From Dyadobacter sp. 50-39 (GTDB taxonomy: Bacteria; Bacteroidota; Bacteroidia; Cytophagales; Spirosomataceae): DNA of 64,000 nt. Each line of letters opens with the position of its first letter. Within the stretch, counting starts at the first letter, position 1. The position numbers were made by a program, and so were the translations under genes. The notes beneath the pieces were generated by a model. It worked only from the letters and a program-made list of their open reading frames with translations, was not told the DNA's origin and searched no databases. The stretch is taken from positions 248,001 to 312,000 of the forward strand of contig MKSR01000040.1 of the NCBI GenBank assembly GCA_001898145.1. Direction: 5' to 3'. This document shows positions 18,801 to 27,297 of this stretch, piece by piece.

Positions 18801-19125
18801 CAACGCCGAGCAGTTGCGCAGGCATAGCGGCAATGCCATCGAAGCCGCCAAAGAATCGGCTGGCCTTCGACTCCGCCCTATCGTGATGACCGCCGTGGCA
18901 ATGGTGGTGGGTATGATCCCGATGGCAAGCGGACTGGGTGAAGCGGGCGACCAGTCGTCGCCGCTGGGCCGGGCAGTGATCGGCGGGCTGATCGCCTCTA
19001 CATTCGTGGCTCTGTTCATTCTCCCGCTGGTATTTGCATGGGGCCAGGGCAAAGCATCGACCCAAAGCGTTTCCCTCGATCCGGAGGATGAAGAAAGCAA
19101 GTACTATGTTCCCATGACCCGTTAA
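15865..19125 (+). CDS. RND efflux permease with EF-hand loop
   Basis: 1086 aa, AcrB/MexB-type proton-driven pump. TM1 at the N-terminus (PITIMVMVAGLFFFGIDAV), two periplasmic porter regions, TM2-6 including the LAIGILVDESTVTIENIHQH segment with its conserved acidic residue, and TM8-12 at the C-terminus (GIIMSVGVSISNAVLLITNAE). Between TM6 and TM7, on the cytoplasmic side, is an insertion (about residues 497-550) holding a perfect EF-hand calcium loop, DSDQNGKISVFE, at residues 529-540. This loop is not part of the standard AcrB fold. A 142-bp gap rich in GACAA/TGACC repeats separates it from the TolC gene. Confidence 0.95.
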   Translation: MDLIRFALRKPITIMVMVAGLFFFGIDAVRKIKVDIFPKLDLPVMYIAHPFGGYTPDQMETFFAKQYINILLYVNGIKSIETKNIQGLTLMKVNFYPGTNMAQASAELSAFTNRAQAIFPPGSNPPFIIRFDASTLPVGQLVLSSAKRSNNELLDLANVYVRSTFTSIPGLVSAPPFGGNIRTVVIKADPELLRAHNLTPDQLVEALRVNNQTAPSGNVRIGDKNYITPTNTTIHTVKEFENIPLFKGGVQNLYLRDVATVEDGADITSGYGLVNGKRSVYLSIAKSADASTWEVVQNLKKAIPRIQNTLPEDVKVSYEFDQSTYVMNSVKSLLTEGAIGAILTGLMVLLFLGDPRGALIVILTIPTSIISGVLFLNLFGQTINIMTLSGLALAIGILVDESTVTIENIHQHFDMGKPKALAIWDACKEIAFPKLLILFCILAVFAPAFTMGGIPGSLFLPLALAIGFSMIVSYFLAQTFVPVMANWIMKVKHHRKADGSEMTDAEEFAASGLSKDPDAQKEALIHRADSDQNGKISVFERIRARFMRFINRVMPFRKPIVAAYLIITTALAAFLLSQIGKDVLPKVNGSQFQVRLRAPEGTRIERTEEKTLKTIDIIKKIVGPQNVSVTSAYVGQHPALFSVNPIYLFMAGPQEAVLQVGLHEEFHTNLDQLKEKIRKEVKQAIPDLTMSFEPIELTDKILSQGSPTPIEVRMSGRDKKQNERYAQKVIAKLKEISYLRDIQLGQSNKYPAIKIEVDRMRAAQLGVDMNDVSRSLIASTSSSRYTDKNIWVDEKGGFSYAVQVQIPESKMNSVQEMTEIPLLRNANRPVLGDIATITPDTTHGENDNLGAMPVLSVTANLNNTDLGVAQADVRKALASLGELPRGLTVELVGLSQTLTDTLDSLQNGLVVAIVVIFLMLAANFQSFKVSAIVLATVPAVILGSLALLMVTGSTLNLQSYMGIIMSVGVSISNAVLLITNAEQLRRHSGNAIEAAKESAGLRLRPIVMTAVAMVVGMIPMASGLGEAGDQSSPLGRAVIGGLIASTFVALFILPLVFAWGQGKASTQSVSLDPEDEESKYYVPMTR

Positions 19126-19149
19126 TCCCAACATTGAACCTATCCGACT

Positions 19150-20280
19150 ATGAGACATATTCATCAAATCGCCATGACCGTCCTCGTTGCAGGTGCAGCG
19201 GCGGTCCTGCAAAGCTGCGGTTCGTCCCGGGCCGAAGAAGAAGAGCACGAAAAAGCCGCTGCCGAAACGAGTGCCCATGTGGTGGACGCATTTCCGCTTA
19301 AAAAGGAGCAGCTCGTATCGAATATCCAGATTCCCGGGGAGCTGATTGCATTCCAGCAAGTGGATATTTATGCCAAAGTGAGCAGTTTTGTCAAAAAACT
19401 CCATGTAGATGTGGGTAGCGAAGTGCGGGAAGGCCAGCTGCTGGCCACGATGGAGGCGCCCGAGCTCACTTCTCAGCTCGTGACAAGCGAATCGCGCCTT
19501 AAATCGTTTGAAGCGATCTACCAGGCCAGCAAAGCGAACTACGAACGTTTACTCGAAACCAGTAAGACGCCCGGCACCGTTTCCCAGAACGATCTGGATG
19601 TAGCCCTGGCCAAGCAGCGTTCCGACCTCGCCCAGCTCGACGCGGCACGTTCCGCCAGTCGCGAAATCACCGACACGCGAAACTACCTCGAAATAAGGGC
19701 GCCATTCAGCGGCATCATCTCCGCACGTAATGTGAGCACGGGTGCCTATGTGGGCCCGTCCGGGAAAGGCTCGGAATTCCCGCTTTTCACCCTGGTGGAG
19801 CAGCGCAAACTACGTCTGGTAGTAAGTGTGCCGGAGCAATATACCAGCTATCTCCGAAACCAGAGCCAGGTTACATTCAAAGTGAAGTCACTTCCGAACC
19901 TGGAATTTCCGGCAAAGGTAACCCGTCTCGCCGGCGCGCTCGACGCCCGTTTACGCTCCCAGCGCACCGAAATGGACGTAATTAACACTGATAGAAAACT
20001 TCTTCCCGGTATGATTGCCGAAGTATCCATCCCGCTGTCGGGCGATGCCGCCACATTCGCCGTTCCGAAGTCGGCGGTGCTCAATTCCACCCAGGGCACT
20101 TATGTGATCAAGGTCGTGGATAAGCGCGCCGTTTGGGTGCCGGTAAAGACAGGCAGTAGCAGTACCGAGAAAACCGAGATTTTCGGCGATGTGAAGGAAG
20201 GTGATGTACTGGTGAAAGTCGCCAATGAAGAAATCCGAGACAATTCGGACCTGAAAAATGTGAAGCAGGAAACGATCTAG
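19150..20280 (+). CDS. RND periplasmic adaptor (membrane fusion lipoprotein)
   Basis: 376 aa. A lipoprotein signal (MTVLVAGAAAVLQSCGSS, lipobox LQSC) is followed by the biotinyl-lipoyl-like half (ELIAFQQVDIYAKVSSFVKKL...VGSEVREGQLLATMEAPEL), a coiled-coil hairpin (about 105-175), the second lipoyl half (APFSGIISARNVSTGAYVGP) and beta-barrel domains. It links the RND pump to the TolC duct. It starts 24 nt after the pump stop and closes the operon. Confidence 0.93.
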   Translation: MRHIHQIAMTVLVAGAAAVLQSCGSSRAEEEEHEKAAAETSAHVVDAFPLKKEQLVSNIQIPGELIAFQQVDIYAKVSSFVKKLHVDVGSEVREGQLLATMEAPELTSQLVTSESRLKSFEAIYQASKANYERLLETSKTPGTVSQNDLDVALAKQRSDLAQLDAARSASREITDTRNYLEIRAPFSGIISARNVSTGAYVGPSGKGSEFPLFTLVEQRKLRLVVSVPEQYTSYLRNQSQVTFKVKSLPNLEFPAKVTRLAGALDARLRSQRTEMDVINTDRKLLPGMIAEVSIPLSGDAATFAVPKSAVLNSTQGTYVIKVVDKRAVWVPVKTGSSSTEKTEIFGDVKEGDVLVKVANEEIRDNSDLKNVKQETI

Positions 20281-20285
20281 CCGTT

Positions 20286-20900
20286 TCAGCGAAGGGCAGT
20301 CTTACCCTCATTCAATACAATTCTTAGTTTAAAACCTGCAAGATCGGTCTTTACCTCACGGCAAAGGCCGTTTTTGTAGGAATACACCCCCTCCTTGCCG
20401 TCGGGCAGCGTTACGCCGTACTTGCCCTCAGAAAGCTTGCGGATGTTGCACATTTTGCCATACCGCTCGGAGTAGACCTCGGTAATGTTAATAGGTTCCT
20501 TATAATAAAGGCTGGTGATAGTGCTGCTGATCGGCTTGTTGACCACTACACTGGGTTTGTCCTCCGAATCCTCCCCTGAAAACAATACCTCGTAAAATGA
20601 TTTGGAGCCGGTTTTGGTCAATGTCTTCTCTTTAAGATCGCCATTGACGTGGTGCGCACAGGTTGCCGACACGAGCTTGCCTTGCACGTAGTTGGTTTGA
20701 GTCGAGTAGGACCCCTTGTAAAACATCACTTTAAAATCGGACTCGATCCGATGTGTCTCCGTATTATCGGTCCCTTTCTCATCGAATACCTTCAAAGATC
20801 CGATGGTCCGGCCTGCCACGATCACATCGTAGACATTCTGCGCCCTGACCGAAATGGCGAGCATTAAACAACCGATCACTACTAATCCAGATACACGCAT
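20286..20900 (-). CDS. Secreted DUF6134-like protein
   Basis: 204 aa with a signal peptide (MRVSGLVVIGCLMLAISVRAQ). The mature chain begins VYDVIVAGRTIGSLKVF and is predicted all-beta, with alternating polar and hydrophobic strands and one Cys pair candidate (SATCAHHVNG, KMCNIRK). It resembles Bacteroidota proteins classed as DUF6134; I give this from memory of the family pattern and am not certain. Function unknown. Convergent with the efflux operon, with only five bases between the stops. Confidence 0.65.
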   Translation of the reverse strand: MRVSGLVVIGCLMLAISVRAQNVYDVIVAGRTIGSLKVFDEKGTDNTETHRIESDFKVMFYKGSYSTQTNYVQGKLVSATCAHHVNGDLKEKTLTKTGSKSFYEVLFSGEDSEDKPSVVVNKPISSTITSLYYKEPINITEVYSERYGKMCNIRKLSEGKYGVTLPDGKEGVYSYKNGLCREVKTDLAGFKLRIVLNEGKTALR

Positions 20901-21092
20901 CTTCCCTATTGTTTTGTTTTCCAGCGGTATGCAATCCCTTAATAACTCCATTATTTCCGTTCCTATTGTTCTTTAACAAAGATTATCAAGCGGTTAACTT
21001 AACTGACTACTTTGGAAGAGTGGTGACCGTTCGGGAAAAAGTGGGATTAAATGCCACAACATGGAGTGAACGGCATCTAATCCCTCCCGCGC

Positions 21093-21734
21093 TCAAAACC
21101 GCCCGAATTTCAGCGTAAGATTGTATGAAACGTTACTCAGATCGCTGTCGGTAAGACCATTCCCTTTTGCATTAAATGCTTTACGGTATGACACTCCCGG
21201 GCTGAACCGCATCCATTTCAGGAGGTTGAACTCCACCTGCACACCGGGTTCCATGACGAAAAAGCATTTCGCGTCGTCGTCGTGGCGATCGTCCCAATCA
21301 TCCCAATCCCATTCGTCGAAGCCGCGGCGGTCGTATTGCAGCGTAAAGCCCGCGCCCGTGAGCAAATTGGCTGTGACATGCACCCTCCGCGTCGAAGCGA
21401 AAACGTACTCGGTCATCAACCCGAACTGGCCATATTGATAAGTCATCTTGCGAGCCGGGAAATTCTGTTCCAAGGCCGGTACCGGAATATAGTTGGTCGT
21501 GGCGGCGGCCCCTACCCCCAGCAAAAACCGCTGATTGATGAACCAGCCGCCGTAGAGCTCGGCCATATTCGCATAATCGCCGTTTATCTTGGTGAATTTA
21601 TTGGAAAGCGCCGCGTAGCCTCCGGAGCGGTAAATTCCCCGGCTTTGAAAGAGCGTCTGGTTTTCCTGTGCAAAGGTGCTTGCAGTAGCACCAAGCACAA
21701 AGATGAAGATGAGTGATAAAAGAGTCTTTTTCAT
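21093..21734 (-). CDS. Outer-membrane beta-barrel-like protein
   Basis: 213 aa with a signal peptide (MKKTLLSLIFIFVLGATAS...AQ). The mature sequence has repeated amphipathic beta strands with glycine/aromatic ends (AELYGGWFINQRFLLGVGAA, VHVTANLLTGAGFTLQY) and ends in a strand closing with F (SYNLTLKFGRF), as expected of a small outer-membrane barrel. One surface loop is strikingly acidic and Trp-rich (EWDWDDWDDRHDDD). No specific family recognised. Confidence 0.7.
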   Translation of the reverse strand: MKKTLLSLIFIFVLGATASTFAQENQTLFQSRGIYRSGGYAALSNKFTKINGDYANMAELYGGWFINQRFLLGVGAAATTNYIPVPALEQNFPARKMTYQYGQFGLMTEYVFASTRRVHVTANLLTGAGFTLQYDRRGFDEWDWDDWDDRHDDDAKCFFVMEPGVQVEFNLLKWMRFSPGVSYRKAFNAKGNGLTDSDLSNVSYNLTLKFGRF

Positions 21735-21809
21735 AATCGCTAAGTTGTTTCCTTCGAGACAACCGGCCCCTTCGATCCCCCTATGCCTTCTTCATTTTTT
21801 ATTCCGACC

Positions 21810-23315
21810 TCACTTCGGTGCCGAGAAATCCAGCTGCTGGATCAATGCGGGGTTTTCGGGTGAAAGCGTGAAGTATACCCGGATATTTCCCGCAGTGCAT
21901 TGCAGCATGAATGTGCCTCTCAGCTGATTCTCGGCCACCATTTCCGTAGAACCGGTGATGGTCCCCGCTTTGGCGAGCAATGCATCCAGCTCCTTGCGGC
22001 GGTGCGATACCGAGCGGTCGGGGAAAAAGTTTTCCGCAAAAATGCCGCTCTGCTCCGCGTTCTGCCAGGTGGGCAGCAGTTTTACAATCTGCTCTTTCCT
22101 TTGTTTCAAAACATTTGAAACGGCCACCGGCAAGGGTTTCAGCCCCGCTAATGCGATCACCGTGTCGAGCACGGCGGTATTGATCGCTGCCATACCCGCA
22201 TAGGTGCGGTTGGCGTGCGCGATGATTCCGATCCCATATTCCGGTAAAATTTGCCACTGGCTCCCGAAGCCGGGCAAACCGCCCGTGTGGCCGATACCCG
22301 TCCTGCCCTCGCAATCCCTGCTCCACCGCAACCCATAGCCGTATGCGGATACCATCGCACAAGGACGGCCCGAGGGATATTTATAGGACGCATTGAGACT
22401 GCTGAAATTCCAGGGCATTTGCATTTCCCGCACGTCGCTGCGCAGTACAGGACCCGTTTCTGCACCTGATGACGGCGGCCAGGCCGACAAATGGAAAGCC
22501 ACATACTTGCTGAAATCGTCAATGGAAGTAATGAGCCCGCCCATAGCACCGTAGGTACCATCGTGTTCGAGTTCTTCCTCTTTCCAAACGTCGTCTTCGT
22601 AGCGGTAACCGTGGGCAAGCAAGTTTTTGGGCGCTTCGGTGTACTCCCAAATGGTGTTGTTCATCCCCAGCGGCTTGAAAATCTTTTCATTAATGTATTG
22701 CTGATAAGGTCTCCCCGAGACATTGCTGATGATCTTGCCCAGCATCGCAAAACCGAGGTTACTGTACTCGTAAGTCACGCCGGGTACATTGGAGAAAGAA
22801 ATGCCCTTAGTTATCAGGGCGATCAGGTCTTCGTCTTGGGTGTCGAGCTGACGGTCGCCCCAGGGATTGTCCTCCGGAAAGCCAGCCATGTGGGTGAGCA
22901 AATGCCGTATGGTAATGGCCGGAGCATCTTTAGTGAGTGAAGGCATATTTTTCAGCTCGGGAATGTAATGGTATGCCGGGTCGTCGAGGCGGAGCTTCCC
23001 TTCCTTCCGAAGCGCCAATATGCCCATTGCCGTCACGCTTTTTGACATAGACGCGATGCGGAAAAGCGATTCAGGGCTTGCTTTTGTCGACGTAGCAATC
23101 TCGGAAAACCCATTTGCTCCCGACAGCAGCAGTTTCCCATCCACCACCAGCCCGAATGCCAGCCCGGGAAAATGGTTTTTTTCGGAATAGTCGCGGTAGA
23201 TCCGTTCGATCACCGGAAGTGTCGCACGGATCTTTTCCAGTCGCTCCGGCGAGCTCGTTTGTGACCAGACATCGAGGGTAAATAAACTAAGGAGCGAAGT
23301 AAAAATGACGCGCAT
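21810..23315 (-). CDS. Exported serine hydrolase, class C beta-lactamase fold
   Basis: 501 aa with a signal peptide. The catalytic motifs of the penicillin-binding/AmpC group are present: SxxK at S89-K92 (RIASMSKSV), the Tyr-x-Asn triad in YEYSNLGFA, and HTGG as the KTG equivalent (IGHTGGLPG). A C-terminal domain of about 100 residues follows. Members are esterases, D-amino-acid peptidases or beta-lactamases; substrate cannot be read. It stands alone on the minus strand. Confidence 0.9.
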   Translation of the reverse strand: MRVIFTSLLSLFTLDVWSQTSSPERLEKIRATLPVIERIYRDYSEKNHFPGLAFGLVVDGKLLLSGANGFSEIATSTKASPESLFRIASMSKSVTAMGILALRKEGKLRLDDPAYHYIPELKNMPSLTKDAPAITIRHLLTHMAGFPEDNPWGDRQLDTQDEDLIALITKGISFSNVPGVTYEYSNLGFAMLGKIISNVSGRPYQQYINEKIFKPLGMNNTIWEYTEAPKNLLAHGYRYEDDVWKEEELEHDGTYGAMGGLITSIDDFSKYVAFHLSAWPPSSGAETGPVLRSDVREMQMPWNFSSLNASYKYPSGRPCAMVSAYGYGLRWSRDCEGRTGIGHTGGLPGFGSQWQILPEYGIGIIAHANRTYAGMAAINTAVLDTVIALAGLKPLPVAVSNVLKQRKEQIVKLLPTWQNAEQSGIFAENFFPDRSVSHRRKELDALLAKAGTITGSTEMVAENQLRGTFMLQCTAGNIRVYFTLSPENPALIQQLDFSAPK

Positions 23316-23628
23316 GATACGGGGTCAGGGATTGGTTAGGGAATCGGTGAATTTAAAGAACAGACGCCGCTTTGCCTACATTTTTCACATCAAGCCTCCT
23401 ATTATTTGCCAGTAACTCATCGGAAAAAGCCATTTCTTGGTTTAGTACAATACATACTTTTTTATATCATCAAAAAAGTACAATTTTGTTGAATCTAATC
23501 ATAGTCAAATCCGTTAATTTTGCAGTACTAATAATCGAAAACTATTCAGAATACAATTTTCGGCTCATTTAGATCAAAGTCCAGGAAATTAAAAAAATTA
23601 TATTAGAGATATACAAATCACACCGCTC
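23316..23628. other. 313-bp divergent promoter region
   Basis: No gene seen. It separates the serine hydrolase (minus) from an MFS gene (plus). Features are the perfect inverted repeat TACTTTTTT/AAAAAAGTA (23455-23480, 8-nt loop), the octamer AGTACAAT occurring twice, and a candidate -7 element TAATTTTG at 23515-23522 with a TTG 23 nt upstream, oriented towards the MFS gene. Confidence 0.5.
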
Positions 23629-24792
23629 ATGAACTATTCAATATTCGCTCCTTCCGATTCCAGACGATATTTGAGATGGGCCGTCGCGGCCTTCTTCTTC
23701 GTGCAAGGCCTGAGCTTCGCAGCCTGGGCAAGCCGCATTCCGGACATTAAAAACATGCTTCACCTCACCGAAGGTGGTTTGGGTACCGTCCTGCTGGCAC
23801 TTCCGCTCGGCCTGATGGCCAGCCTGCCCATTTCGGGCTGGATGGTGACGCATTATGGCAGCAAAAAGATGGTGCTCATCGGGGCTGTGTTATATGCTAC
23901 TACACTGACGTTCATCGGATTTGTATCCCGCACCGAGCAGCTCGTGATCGCGCTTTTTGCATTCGGGCTTTGGGGTAACCTCACCAACATTGCGGTCAAC
24001 ACACAGGCCGTAGCGGTGGAACAGGTCTACGGAAAATCCATTATGGCCTCATTTCACGGCTTATGGAGCCTGGCGGGTTTCGTGAGTGCGATGATCGGCT
24101 CGCTATTCATTTCGGTACATATCCCTCCTCATATCCATTTCATCGTCATCGCATTGCTGGCGTTCGCAGTCATTTTCACGGCTTATAAACATACCATGCC
24201 GGATTCGGAGAAAACAGAAGGCGAAGCACAGCCGATGTTTGTGAAGCCCGACCGCGACCTGCTCACGCTTGGATTGATCGGGTTCTGTGCGATGGTCTGC
24301 GAAGGTGCTATGTTCGATTGGAGCGGCGTATATTTCCAGGAAGCGGTTCACGTGCCTGCTTCCATGACCACCCTTGGTTATGTTGCATTCATGGGCACCA
24401 TGACAGGCGGCCGTTTCGCGGGCGACTGGCTCGCTAACCGCCTCGGACGTCGGCAAATGCTGCAATTGAGCGGTACGCTGATGGGGACCGGCCTAGCCAT
24501 CGCCGTCGCATTCCCGACCCTGGTGACAGCTACACTGGGTTTTCTGCTGGTTGGTTTTGGTGTATCATCGGTTGTTCCATTGGTTTACAGCGCCACGGGA
24601 CGTTCCAAAACAATGTCTGCCGGAATGGCGCTTGCGGCGGTATCTTCCATCAGCTTCATTGGCTTCCTCATCGGCCCGCCGTTGATCGGTATTGTGGCAC
24701 AGTTTGCCAACCTCCGCTGGTCATTCGCGATCGTCGGCGTGCTCGCTACGCTCACAGCCTATTTGTCGACCAAAGCTCGCCTGATCGATTAA
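23629..24792 (+). CDS. MFS transporter (YbjJ-like)
   Basis: 387 aa, about 12 predicted TM helices. The start of the first helices (FFFVQGLSFAAWASRIPDIK) and the loop HYGSKKMVLIGAVLY match the MFS A-motif region of the YbjJ-type subgroup; AGDWLANRLGRRQML is the second A-like loop. Probably a proton-coupled exporter of a small molecule. Substrate unknown. Single-gene unit with its own promoter. Confidence 0.88.
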   Translation: MNYSIFAPSDSRRYLRWAVAAFFFVQGLSFAAWASRIPDIKNMLHLTEGGLGTVLLALPLGLMASLPISGWMVTHYGSKKMVLIGAVLYATTLTFIGFVSRTEQLVIALFAFGLWGNLTNIAVNTQAVAVEQVYGKSIMASFHGLWSLAGFVSAMIGSLFISVHIPPHIHFIVIALLAFAVIFTAYKHTMPDSEKTEGEAQPMFVKPDRDLLTLGLIGFCAMVCEGAMFDWSGVYFQEAVHVPASMTTLGYVAFMGTMTGGRFAGDWLANRLGRRQMLQLSGTLMGTGLAIAVAFPTLVTATLGFLLVGFGVSSVVPLVYSATGRSKTMSAGMALAAVSSISFIGFLIGPPLIGIVAQFANLRWSFAIVGVLATLTAYLSTKARLID

Positions 24793-24872
24793 GAGCTACT
24801 GGTACATATTTTTCATAGTAAATGAGGATAGCGGCAACGGTATCCTCATTTCGTTTATAAAGCTCAAAACCT

Positions 24873-25877
24873 ATGAAAAAACTTAGCCTGGGCATCGGCC
24901 TGCTTTTGCTTTCCTGCACAGCCATCAAAGCGCAAAATGACTCGCTGCGGCCGCTGGACATGAACCTGGAAGCATATACCTATCCATTTCCCGTGGATTT
25001 TCTGGAATTCGAATCGCAGGGCGAAAAGCTTCGCATGGCCTACATGGATGTGCGGCCCGAACGGCCGAACGGGAAGACGGTCGTACTCCTGCACGGGAAG
25101 AATTTCAACGGCGCTTATTGGGAAGAAACTGCCAAAGCACTTACTGCAAAGGGTTTCCGAGTCATTATCCCGGATCAGATCGGGTTCGGAAAATCGACCA
25201 AACCGGTGCATTACCAGTACTCTTTCCACGATCTGGCCGCCAACACCAAAAAGGTGCTCGACAAGCTTGGCATAACAAAAGTGGCTATCCTGGGGCATTC
25301 AATGGGTGGAATGCTGGCTACCCGATTCACGCTGATGTATCCGGGAATGGTCGAAAAATTCATCCTTGAAAACCCGATCGGCCTGGAAGATTACAAGGTG
25401 AAAGTGCCATTCCAGCCCGTAGACAAATGGTATATGAGTGAGCTCAAAAGCGATTTCAATTCCATTAAAAACTACCAGCTCACCAGCTATTACGATGGCA
25501 AATGGAAAGATTCCTATACCAAATGGGTCAACCTGCTAGCGGGTTGGACGCTTGGAAAAGATTACCCAAGAGTAGCCTGGAACAGCGCGCTGACGTACGA
25601 TATGATCTACACCCAGCCTGTCTGCTACGAATTTGGGCATATCAAGGCCCCTACACTGCTCATCATCGGCCAGCGCGACCGAAGCGCCGTCGGCAAAAAC
25701 CTGGCGCCTGAGAATGCGCGAAAAACGCTCGGAAATTATCCGGAACTCGGTAGGCAAACCAAAGCGAAGATCGCCAACAGCGAATTGGTGGAGCTGGATG
25801 ACATCGGGCATTTACCCCACATCGAGGATTTCAACAGGTTTATTACACCATTGCTGCGCTTTCTGGAAAAGAACTAA
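24873..25877 (+). CDS. Exported alpha/beta hydrolase
   Basis: 334 aa with a signal sequence (MKKLSLGIGLLLLSCTAIKAQ); the LLSC could be a lipobox, giving a lipoprotein. The fold motifs are the oxyanion HGKNFNG, the nucleophile elbow GHSMGG (S143), the acid in IGQRDRSA and the catalytic His in DDIGHLPHIE. Possible roles are esterase, lipase or epoxide hydrolase-type reactions; not resolvable. The upstream MFS gene ends 80 nt before it. Confidence 0.88.
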   Translation: MKKLSLGIGLLLLSCTAIKAQNDSLRPLDMNLEAYTYPFPVDFLEFESQGEKLRMAYMDVRPERPNGKTVVLLHGKNFNGAYWEETAKALTAKGFRVIIPDQIGFGKSTKPVHYQYSFHDLAANTKKVLDKLGITKVAILGHSMGGMLATRFTLMYPGMVEKFILENPIGLEDYKVKVPFQPVDKWYMSELKSDFNSIKNYQLTSYYDGKWKDSYTKWVNLLAGWTLGKDYPRVAWNSALTYDMIYTQPVCYEFGHIKAPTLLIIGQRDRSAVGKNLAPENARKTLGNYPELGRQTKAKIANSELVELDDIGHLPHIEDFNRFITPLLRFLEKN

Positions 25878-26185
25878 GTTTGGCTTACATTTATATATTT
25901 TCGAAAATACACAAATGTAAATTATTGAGATGTAAATGTAGTGCGGCATTCGTAGCAGCGCTGTTGTTACATGCCTGACGGCATTTCCGCACTTAGCAAA
26001 CAAAGTTGCTACCAATGTTGCATCGCTACGCTATTGAATTCTCAATCCAATGCAGCCAGGCACGTAACATTGGTAGCAACTTCTGCATATTATCATGTTT
26101 CAATGCCGTCATTCATGCAGCTTTAAGCGCATGCGGGAAGCTTTGAGCAATATCGATTACGCCGAAATACGACTTACCTGGTTTA
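25878..26185. other. 308-bp intergenic region with long inverted repeat
   Basis: No gene seen; it lies between two convergent genes. The main structure is a perfect 17-bp inverted repeat, AAGTTGCTACCAATGTT at 26003-26019 and its complement at 26066-26082, with 46 nt between. A smaller pair GTGCGG/CCGCAC flanks 25941-25992. Confidence 0.6.
26003..26082. repeat. 17-bp perfect inverted repeat, 46-nt spacer
   Basis: Left arm AAGTTGCTACCAATGTT (26003-26019), right arm AACATTGGTAGCAACTT (26066-26082). It may be a copy of a dispersed intergenic element or a terminator-like structure shared by the converging genes; no long T run follows. Confidence 0.75.
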
Positions 26186-27106
26186 TCAGCCCAAAAACTG
26201 GCTTATATAATTCCTGCTGGTCAGAATAGCACTTTTCACGTCCGTAATATTGCCTTCATACGCCTTGTCTTCTACCTCAATCACCACGGGGCCGCGATAG
26301 CGAACGTCTGTCAGTGCCGCAAAGAAGCCGCGCCAGTTTACATCTCCTAGGCCGGGAAGTTTGGGAGAATGGTATTCCAATGGGTTAGCCAGAATGCCTA
26401 CATTATTCAATTTAGTTTTATAAACTTTGGCGTCCTTCAAGTGGATGTGATGCAACCGAGATTTATAATTATAAATAGGCAATGTTTCATCCATCATCTG
26501 CCAGATCATGTGTGATGGATCATAGTTCAGCCCGAACAATGGATTGGGAATAATTTCGAACATGCGGTCCCAAACGGCGGGGCTGATGGCAAGGTTCTTC
26601 CCTCCCGGCCATTCGTCGTCGGTGAAAAACATAGGGCAGTTTTCGATGCCGATTTTCACATTGTTTTCCTCGGCCACTTGCACAATCGCAGGCCACACAT
26701 CGGCGAAGCGTGCCAGGTTGTCCTTGATGCTTTTGGAAGGATCGCGACCTATGAAAGTAGTCACAACCGGAATATCCAGTTTCGCCGCGCCGCGGATTAC
26801 CTGCTTGATATGTTCTATATAATATTCCGAGCGGTTCGGATCGGGGTCGAGCGGGTTGGGATAGTAGCCGAGCGCCGAGATTGAAACACCCGCTTCTTTC
26901 AGGGTATGCTTGATAGACGAAACTTTCTGATCCGTCAGATTGCTGACGTCGATATGCGTCACGCCCGCGTACCGCCGGCTATCGGCATTGTCCGCCGGCC
27001 AGCACATCATTTCTACGCAAGAAAAGCCATTATTACCGGCAAACTGCACGACGTGTTCAAAACCGAAATCGGCCAGGATTGCACTGTTAAAACCTAATTT
27101 GAGCAT
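26186..27106 (-). CDS. Sugar phosphate isomerase/epimerase (TIM barrel)
   Basis: 306 aa, AP-endonuclease-2-like xylose isomerase fold. Metal-site motifs: IGIENCPMFFTDDEWPGG (Glu), LNYDPSHMIWQMMD (Asp/His), HHIHLKDAKVY (His), and the C-terminal VVIEVEDKAY (Glu). Members interconvert keto and aldo sugars or act as inositol or hydroxypyruvate-type isomerases. No sugar-pathway neighbours here, so the substrate is unknown. No signal peptide; cytoplasmic. Confidence 0.88.
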   Translation of the reverse strand: MLKLGFNSAILADFGFEHVVQFAGNNGFSCVEMMCWPADNADSRRYAGVTHIDVSNLTDQKVSSIKHTLKEAGVSISALGYYPNPLDPDPNRSEYYIEHIKQVIRGAAKLDIPVVTTFIGRDPSKSIKDNLARFADVWPAIVQVAEENNVKIGIENCPMFFTDDEWPGGKNLAISPAVWDRMFEIIPNPLFGLNYDPSHMIWQMMDETLPIYNYKSRLHHIHLKDAKVYKTKLNNVGILANPLEYHSPKLPGLGDVNWRGFFAALTDVRYRGPVVIEVEDKAYEGNITDVKSAILTSRNYISQFLG

Positions 27107-27297
27107 AGGGATTTAGTTTTTTGGCAAACATCCACAAAAAACGAGCGGGTTTCAAGGATTACCGGCATTTCCCATCCAAAATTTACGCGGCTTCATCAAC
27201 ACAGGGCACCGCCGGTAAATATCGCCCCCTATGAAATCCTGCGATTTTTAGTAATATTGATCCGACAAAATCAATGAATCTAAACACTTTATCACCT

